NCBI GenBank assembly: GCA_905215555.1
Contig: CAJMQU010000033.1
Span: 1 to 48,583, forward strand
Direction: 5' to 3'
Source: an uncultured bacterium
Lineage (GTDB): Bacteria > Bacteroidota > Bacteroidia > Bacteroidales > Bacteroidaceae
DNA length: 48,583 bases
In this document: piece by piece, positions 43,994 through 48,583 of the stretch
How the letters are laid out: each line of letters begins with the position of its first letter
How positions within the stretch are numbered: the stretch's first letter is position 1
Notes under the pieces: generated by a model
What the model was told of the DNA's origin: nothing
What the model saw: the letters and a program-made list of their open reading frames with translations, nothing else
Database searches by the model: none
Program-made: the position numbers and the translations under genes

Positions 43994-45805
43994 ATGAAAA
44001 AGATAAATGTATTTTTGTTGATGGTTGGCTTGTTGCTCGGAACAACTGGTTGTGCCGATTGGTTGAGTGAGGACAATGCCCCTAAAATGACTTATGATTA
44101 TTATGGAACCGAGCAGGGAGTGGATGCAGCAGTAGCTGCTGCATATAGTTTTTTGCGTTGGGGATGTGGTGGTGAACGATATGACGTGCTGACTGAATTA
44201 GGTACTGATTTGTTTACTGCCGGAAGCGATGGAAACAATAAAACATCTTTCAATGGCTATGGTACACAATTGAATCCGGAACATAGTGTCTTGTCAAAAT
44301 TGTGGGAGAATCATTATAAAGGTATCAGTGATGCAAACATTGCTATGGATCAGATTCGTAAATCTGATATGAGTGAATCAAAAAAGATGACCTCGCTGGG
44401 CGAGATGCTTTTTATCCGTTCTTTTTTATACTTTGAATTAGTACAGCAATTTGGAAAAGTGCCTTTGGTAACTGAAGGTAGCTTCGAGATTCGTACCGAC
44501 TTTAAACGAGCTGCAATTGCGGATATATACAAACAGATCATTACCGACCTGCGTATGGCTGTTGAATATTTACCGGAAAAGGTGGATGACTCACAGAAAG
44601 GAAAAGCGACTTCCTATGCGGCTTCACATTTGTTGGCTAAAGTCTATTTAACGAGAGGAAGTGCTGTGGCAGATGTTCGTGGACAAAAGGTAACAGATAT
44701 GGATAGTGTTCTCTATTTTGCAGAGAATGTGATAAAGAATAGTCCTTATCGCTTGCAAAAGAATTTTGCAGATTTGTGGGATATAAATAACATGGGAAAT
44801 TCTGAAGTGATTTTTGCTGTCCAGTTTACTTCAAATCCTATTTTCAATGATGAAGGGAATACTTTCCATTTATATTGGCTGCCGGTTTATGATGACGAAG
44901 CTGGTATGGAACGTGATATATTTTATGGGCGTCCATATAAGCGTTATCGTCCGACAGATAAGGTCTTATTTGGACTTTACGACCGTAAAAACGATTCTCG
45001 TTTTTATAAGAGTTTTCGTTGGGCGTATATGTCAAACTATACAAAGACAATTCCTGTATGGGAACAACTTGAAGATAAAGGTGAAATTTATTTCACTCCT
45101 GATCCGTCGAAAGGACAGATAGCGGGAAAAAAGAAATTTGAAGTAGGTGATACGGCTATATATTACACCATCGAGAAAACCGGATTCACAAAGAACAGTA
45201 TAGAGATGAAGCAACTGCGTGCCAATAAATCTTATACTTATTATCCCTACGAGGTACACGATTCCAAACATTATCCTACTCTTATCAAGCACATGGCGCC
45301 TAATCGCCCTTCTGTTGCAGAAAAAGCATCATCACGTGAATGGGTGCGTATGCGTTTAGGTGAAACCTATTTGCTAGCTGCCGAGGCGGCTGGTAGGAAA
45401 GGTGACTTTGATTTGGCTGCCCAATATATCAATGTCATCCGCGAACGTGCCGCGTGGGCAGATGGAGAAACTAAAACTGCGCAATACTGGGAAGTTGAAG
45501 GAGGAGATAGTAATGACATGAACAGTACTTATGATGATATAAAAGTAACTGCTGCTGAGCTTTCAACCGGTGATTTTGTATCATTTATGTTAGATGAGCG
45601 TGGTCGTGAGCTGTTGGGCGAGACCTGTCGCTGGGAAGACTTAGTGCGTACGGAGAAATTTTATGAATGGGTGAAGAAATATAATTCCGAAGCGGAAGCT
45701 GCTATTAAACCTTATCATAAACTACGTCCCATTCCTCAAACTCATATTGATCGTTTGGAGCCTGTAGGACCAATTGAAGAAGAACAAAATGAAGGGTATT
45801 ATTAA
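43994..45805 (+). CDS. SusD-like surface binding lipoprotein (module 3)
   Basis: 604 residues from ATG 43994 (MKKINVFLLMVGLLLGTTGC), lipobox GTTGC then ADWLSEDNAPKM. SusD signs: LGEMLFIRSFLYFELVQQFG, RLGETYLLAAEAAGRKGDFD and DERGRELLGETCRWEDLVRT. It partners the SusC 20 bp upstream, and the GDPD-PPM gene follows after 16 bp. Ligand unknown; neighbouring enzyme suggests a phosphate-containing compound (inference). Confidence 0.92.
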   Translation: MKKINVFLLMVGLLLGTTGCADWLSEDNAPKMTYDYYGTEQGVDAAVAAAYSFLRWGCGGERYDVLTELGTDLFTAGSDGNNKTSFNGYGTQLNPEHSVLSKLWENHYKGISDANIAMDQIRKSDMSESKKMTSLGEMLFIRSFLYFELVQQFGKVPLVTEGSFEIRTDFKRAAIADIYKQIITDLRMAVEYLPEKVDDSQKGKATSYAASHLLAKVYLTRGSAVADVRGQKVTDMDSVLYFAENVIKNSPYRLQKNFADLWDINNMGNSEVIFAVQFTSNPIFNDEGNTFHLYWLPVYDDEAGMERDIFYGRPYKRYRPTDKVLFGLYDRKNDSRFYKSFRWAYMSNYTKTIPVWEQLEDKGEIYFTPDPSKGQIAGKKKFEVGDTAIYYTIEKTGFTKNSIEMKQLRANKSYTYYPYEVHDSKHYPTLIKHMAPNRPSVAEKASSREWVRMRLGETYLLAAEAAGRKGDFDLAAQYINVIRERAAWADGETKTAQYWEVEGGDSNDMNSTYDDIKVTAAELSTGDFVSFMLDERGRELLGETCRWEDLVRTEKFYEWVKKYNSEAEAAIKPYHKLRPIPQTHIDRLEPVGPIEEEQNEGYY

Positions 45806-45821
45806 TTTAATTTGAATAATT

Positions 45822-47618
45822 ATGACAAAAAGAATATTTCTATTATTCATATTTTGTCTTTTATCAACCTGCTTCGCCCTCTGGGCGAACAGGCTTGATG
45901 ATATAAGGGCAAAACTTTTTAATCCTCAGTCTACGGATGTGCTGGTTGCCGCTCACCGTGGTGATTGGCGCAATGCTTGTGAAAACTCCTTGGAAGCCAT
46001 AGAAAATGCTATTCAAATGGGAGTAGATATTGTTGAGATAGATCTTGCGAGAACTAAAGACGGACATCTGATTTTGTTGCATGATAAAACTCTTGATCGA
46101 ACAACTACCGGAAAAGGGAAACCTGAAGAATATACATTGGCTGAAATAAAGAAACTGCGTTTGCGGAATGGATGTCATATTAAGACCATTTACAAAGTTC
46201 CTACTCTTGAAGAGGCATTGTTGGTTGCCAAAGGACGTGTTATGCTTAATTTGGATAAAGCTTTTGATTATTTCGATCAGGTATATGAATTATTAGAGAA
46301 GACAGGAACCACCAATCTGGTGATAATGAAAAGCAATGTTCCGGCAGAAGAAGTGAAACGTGATTACGGAAAATATCTGGATAAGGTGGTTTTCATGCCG
46401 AAGGTTAATTTGGATGAAGAAGATGCCATTCAGAAGTTAAATGATTATCTTCGGGTACTGAAACCGGTGGCTATTGAATTTAAGTTTGCTTATGATACCA
46501 ACCCGTTGCCTTACGAAGTGAAGAAGATAATGGCCGGGAAATCCCATATCTGGTATAATACTTTATGGGATACACATGCGGGCGGGCATGATGACGATTG
46601 TTCACTGGCAAACCGGGATAAAGGGTATGGATATCTGATAGATAATCTGGGCGCAACGATCTTACAGACCGACCGCCCGGCATACTTGATTGACTATTTG
46701 AAACATAAATCGAAAGTAATGGATTGCAAACTTGATTGGACATATCTACAGTCAGAAAATGAATTTCAGGCTCCTTCCGTTCCTTATTTTACAGTTGAGG
46801 AGTGCTTCCTGAAAGGTAAGCAGAGTCCTCAGACCAATGAGGATGGTATTATTGTTACGCCTTACTTTGCGGCTGTGATTGACGGGGCTACGGCTAAATC
46901 TACCTTCACTTACGAGGATAAGAAAACCGGTCGATTGGCTATGGAGCTTGTTTTGGAGGCTATACGTGATTTTCCGAAGGATATTGATGCCGCTGAGGCT
47001 ATTCGCCGGATAACAAAGAAAATACATGATTTTTATGTAGATCATGGTTTGCTTGATGAGCTAAAAGCAGAGCCGGGCAAACGTTTCACTGCCAATGGGG
47101 TGATTTATAGTTATGTCCGGAATGAAGTTTGGCAGGTGGGTGATTGTCAGTGTATCATTGGTAATCTGTATTCGTCTAATGAGAAGGAGATTGATGCTAT
47201 TATGGCGAATGCCCGTGCGGCGGTCAATGAAGTTGCTTTGCTGGACGGGGCTACGATGAAAGATTTGGAGTCTCATGATCGGGGACGCGAGTTTATCTAT
47301 CCTTTTCTGCAAAAGCAGGCACTTTTGCAGAACTGTCCGGTAGAAGACCAGCGGTTTGCCTTCCCTGTGTTTGATGGCTTTCCCGTGCAGATGAAGCAGG
47401 TGAATATTTTTCCTGTGGGTGATGCGGAAGAGGTGGTATTGTCTTCTGACGGATATCCTCATTTATATTCTACCTTGCATGAATCGGAATGTTACCTTGC
47501 AGATATTCTGGAGAAAGATCCTATGTGTATGCGATTGTATAAGAGTACAAAAGGAGTACAGAGAGGTAATTGTTCTTTTGATGACCGTGCTTATCTGAGG
47601 ATAAAAATAAAGAAATAA
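45822..47618 (+). CDS. Secreted fusion of glycerophosphodiester phosphodiesterase and PP2C/PPM-like phosphatase
   Basis: 598 residues. Signal peptide (about 1-22; C17 could be a weak lipobox). GDPD barrel (about 38-295) with AAHRGDW (H45, R46), VEIDLARTKDGHL (E72, D74) and LLHDKTLDRTT (H87), all active-site residues of the family. The second half (about 325-598) carries the PPM/PP2C metal motifs in order: TNEDG (N339-D341), AAVIDGAT (D354, G355), VGDCQ (G440, D441), LSSDGYP (D543) and FDDRAYL (D587, D588). I infer two hydrolases in one chain: GDPD would release a phosphomonoester from a diester and the PPM domain could remove the phosphate. PPM enzymes normally dephosphorylate proteins in the cytosol, so a secreted one joined to GDPD is unusual. 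Last gene of module 3. Confidence 0.85.
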   Translation: MTKRIFLLFIFCLLSTCFALWANRLDDIRAKLFNPQSTDVLVAAHRGDWRNACENSLEAIENAIQMGVDIVEIDLARTKDGHLILLHDKTLDRTTTGKGKPEEYTLAEIKKLRLRNGCHIKTIYKVPTLEEALLVAKGRVMLNLDKAFDYFDQVYELLEKTGTTNLVIMKSNVPAEEVKRDYGKYLDKVVFMPKVNLDEEDAIQKLNDYLRVLKPVAIEFKFAYDTNPLPYEVKKIMAGKSHIWYNTLWDTHAGGHDDDCSLANRDKGYGYLIDNLGATILQTDRPAYLIDYLKHKSKVMDCKLDWTYLQSENEFQAPSVPYFTVEECFLKGKQSPQTNEDGIIVTPYFAAVIDGATAKSTFTYEDKKTGRLAMELVLEAIRDFPKDIDAAEAIRRITKKIHDFYVDHGLLDELKAEPGKRFTANGVIYSYVRNEVWQVGDCQCIIGNLYSSNEKEIDAIMANARAAVNEVALLDGATMKDLESHDRGREFIYPFLQKQALLQNCPVEDQRFAFPVFDGFPVQMKQVNIFPVGDAEEVVLSSDGYPHLYSTLHESECYLADILEKDPMCMRLYKSTKGVQRGNCSFDDRAYLRIKIKK

Positions 47619-47627
47619 AATATTTTA

Positions 47628-47759
47628 TTGATTATAGAATTAGAAGAGTTGCGCGATGCACTGAAAATTGCCAGTAATCGCGAGTATGCACTCGGTGAAG
47701 AGTTGCTGGTTAGTGTAGAGAAAAAACAGTCTGCTTTCGCTGGTTTCGCGGAAGATTAG
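47628..47759 (+). pseudogene. Short remnant reading frame after module 3
   Basis: From a TTG at 47628 to a stop at 47757-47759 the frame encodes about 43 residues (LRDALKIASNREYALGEELL) with no ATG start. It reads like a helical piece of a larger lost protein, perhaps trimmed when the neighbouring insertion sequence arrived. Family not recognised; chance cannot be excluded. Confidence 0.3.
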
Positions 47760-47804
47760 GGGAGAAAAGGCTAATTAGGGACATTCAGTAAATATCATAA
47801 AATT

Positions 47805-47851
47805 AGCCAACTAATTCATACATAAAGTATTGCGAATTAGTTGGCTTTTTT
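47805..47851 (+). terminator. Intrinsic terminator downstream of module 3
   Basis: AGCCAACTAATTC (47805-47817) and GAATTAGTTGGCT (47834-47846) pair perfectly over 13 bp, with a 16-base loop, followed by TTTTTG. It ends module 3 before the transposase remnant. Confidence 0.9.
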
Positions 47852-47864
47852 GTATCTTTAGGTA

Positions 47865-47903
47865 TTCCCCCGAAAATAAGGTTTGGCAGCCAAAACGGGG
47901 GAA
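47865..47903. repeat. Inverted repeat in the transposase leader
   Basis: TTCCCCCG (47865-47872) and CGGGGGAA (47896-47903) are perfect 8-bp inverted copies 16 bp upstream of the transposase start. It may lie near the left end of the insertion sequence; the terminal repeat cannot be confirmed because the right end is outside the window. Confidence 0.5.
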
Positions 47904-47919
47904 ATCCCCAAATTAAGAT

Positions 47920-48583
47920 ATGGCGAAGATACAAAATATTTCAGAAATTCACCCAACTTTGAGTTTTACAGAATTTGATATTCTGGAAAAATATCGCAAG
48001 AGTTTTAAGGAGAGTGAACTTGGCAGGCTTCATTCGGTGTTTCCGTTTGAATGTATGGCAAAAGCCGCAAGCTTGTCGGACCAGCGTTTGGACCGCAGGA
48101 ACATATTCAGTCCTTCCGCAAAGATAGCCCTTATGGTCCTGAAGTCCTATACCGGGTTCTCCGACAGGCAACTGGTGGAACATCTGAACGGGAACATACA
48201 CTACCAGATGTTCTGTGGAATCATGAGAGCCACATGCGTTTTCCTACGGACATGAAACTCCTTTGGGAAAGCATCGAATGGCTCTACAGGCATATCTGCC
48301 GGCATTGCAGGGATTTGGGCATAAGGCGTCCGCGCAACAAATATGCAGATGTTGCGGAATCCTATCTGTCCTACTGCAAGAAAAGAAAAAGGAAGGCTTC
48401 AAGGACAAGAATGCTCAAGCGCCGTATGATCAGGCTTCTTGAAAAGCTCATCAGTCAAAGGGATGGGATTCATAGCCGGTACGGTACTTTACTCCGATAT
48501 ACACAGGATTACCAGAAGCGTCTTTCCATCATCAGAAAGGTCCTTGTACAGGAAAAGGAAATGTTTGAAGGGCGGAAAGTCAG
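47920..48583 (+). pseudogene. Transposase with internal deletion (IS5/IS1182-type, DUF772 N-terminus), cut by window edge
   Basis: The frame from ATG 47920 encodes a transposase N-terminus (LHSVFPFECMAKAASLSDQR, FSPSAKIALMVLKSYTGFSD, RQLVEHLNGNIHYQMFCGIM), then breaks near 48225 and stops at 48255. From 48225 another frame continues open to the window end with ESHMRFPTDMKLLWESIEWL and SYLSYCKKRKRKASRTRMLK, which I recognise as the later part of the same transposase type. The stretch normally between these two parts, which carries catalytic sequence, is absent, so this copy looks like an internally deleted, frameshifted remnant. The downstream end is not visible. Confidence 0.75.

Noticed and set aside
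47628..47759. Remnant frame as an antitoxin or regulator
   Set aside because: It has no ATG, no partner gene and no recognisable DNA-binding motif, so it is listed only as a possible remnant.

Overview
The window reads as a chromosomal fragment of a gut Bacteroides (or a close Bacteroidales relative). The evidence is three complete ECF sigma / FecR anti-sigma / SusC / SusD modules, Bacteroidales-only families (GGGtGRT, NigD-like, LruC, DUF2490, DUF5123) and repeated TAnnTTTG promoter -7 elements. The species cannot be fixed from the sequence alone.

Layout. 1-1404 (minus): a GGGtGRT protein, cut by the left edge, and a NifU-like Fe-S scaffold. 1578-3344 (minus): a secreted family 1 pectate lyase, divergent from module 1. 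3513-11360 (plus): module 1, ECF sigma, FecR, SusC, SusD and a secreted PPP-type metallophosphoesterase. 11381-13388: a DMP19-like gene behind a promoter framed by a perfect 15-bp inverted repeat, then about 1.4 kb of gene-poor DNA with a foldable element, a short palindromic repeat cluster and a decayed lipoprotein gene. 13389-18020 (plus): NigD-like lipoprotein, Yip1-like membrane protein, smpB and a short metH. 18135-20153 (minus): MltF-like transglycosylase and uridine kinase. 20254-23286 (plus): Dabb protein, DsbD-like protein, CAT-like acyltransferase.

23501-35587 (plus): module 2, ECF sigma, FecR, SusC, SusD, a DUF5123-type surface lipoprotein, a PL1 lyase and a GH105 hydrolase. This is a self-contained pectin/homogalacturonan utilisation locus: SusC/D would import oligogalacturonides released by the PL1 lipoprotein, and GH105 would remove the unsaturated end sugar. 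35715-38565: an LruC lipoprotein and a DUF2490 protein on divergent promoters. 38845-47618 (plus): module 3, ECF sigma, FecR, SusC, SusD and a secreted protein that joins a GDPD-type phosphodiesterase to a PP2C/PPM-like phosphatase domain. 47619-48583: a small gene remnant, a strong terminator and an internally deleted transposase that runs off the right edge.

Most interesting signal: modules 1 and 3 have the full trans-envelope signalling and SusCD uptake apparatus, but the only enzyme co-directional with each is a phosphatase or phosphodiesterase, not a glycan-degrading enzyme. I infer that they may be uptake systems for phosphorylated or phosphodiester-containing nutrients such as glycerophosphodiesters, teichoic-acid fragments or phosphoglycans. 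The GDPD-PPM fusion is the strongest single candidate for something undescribed.
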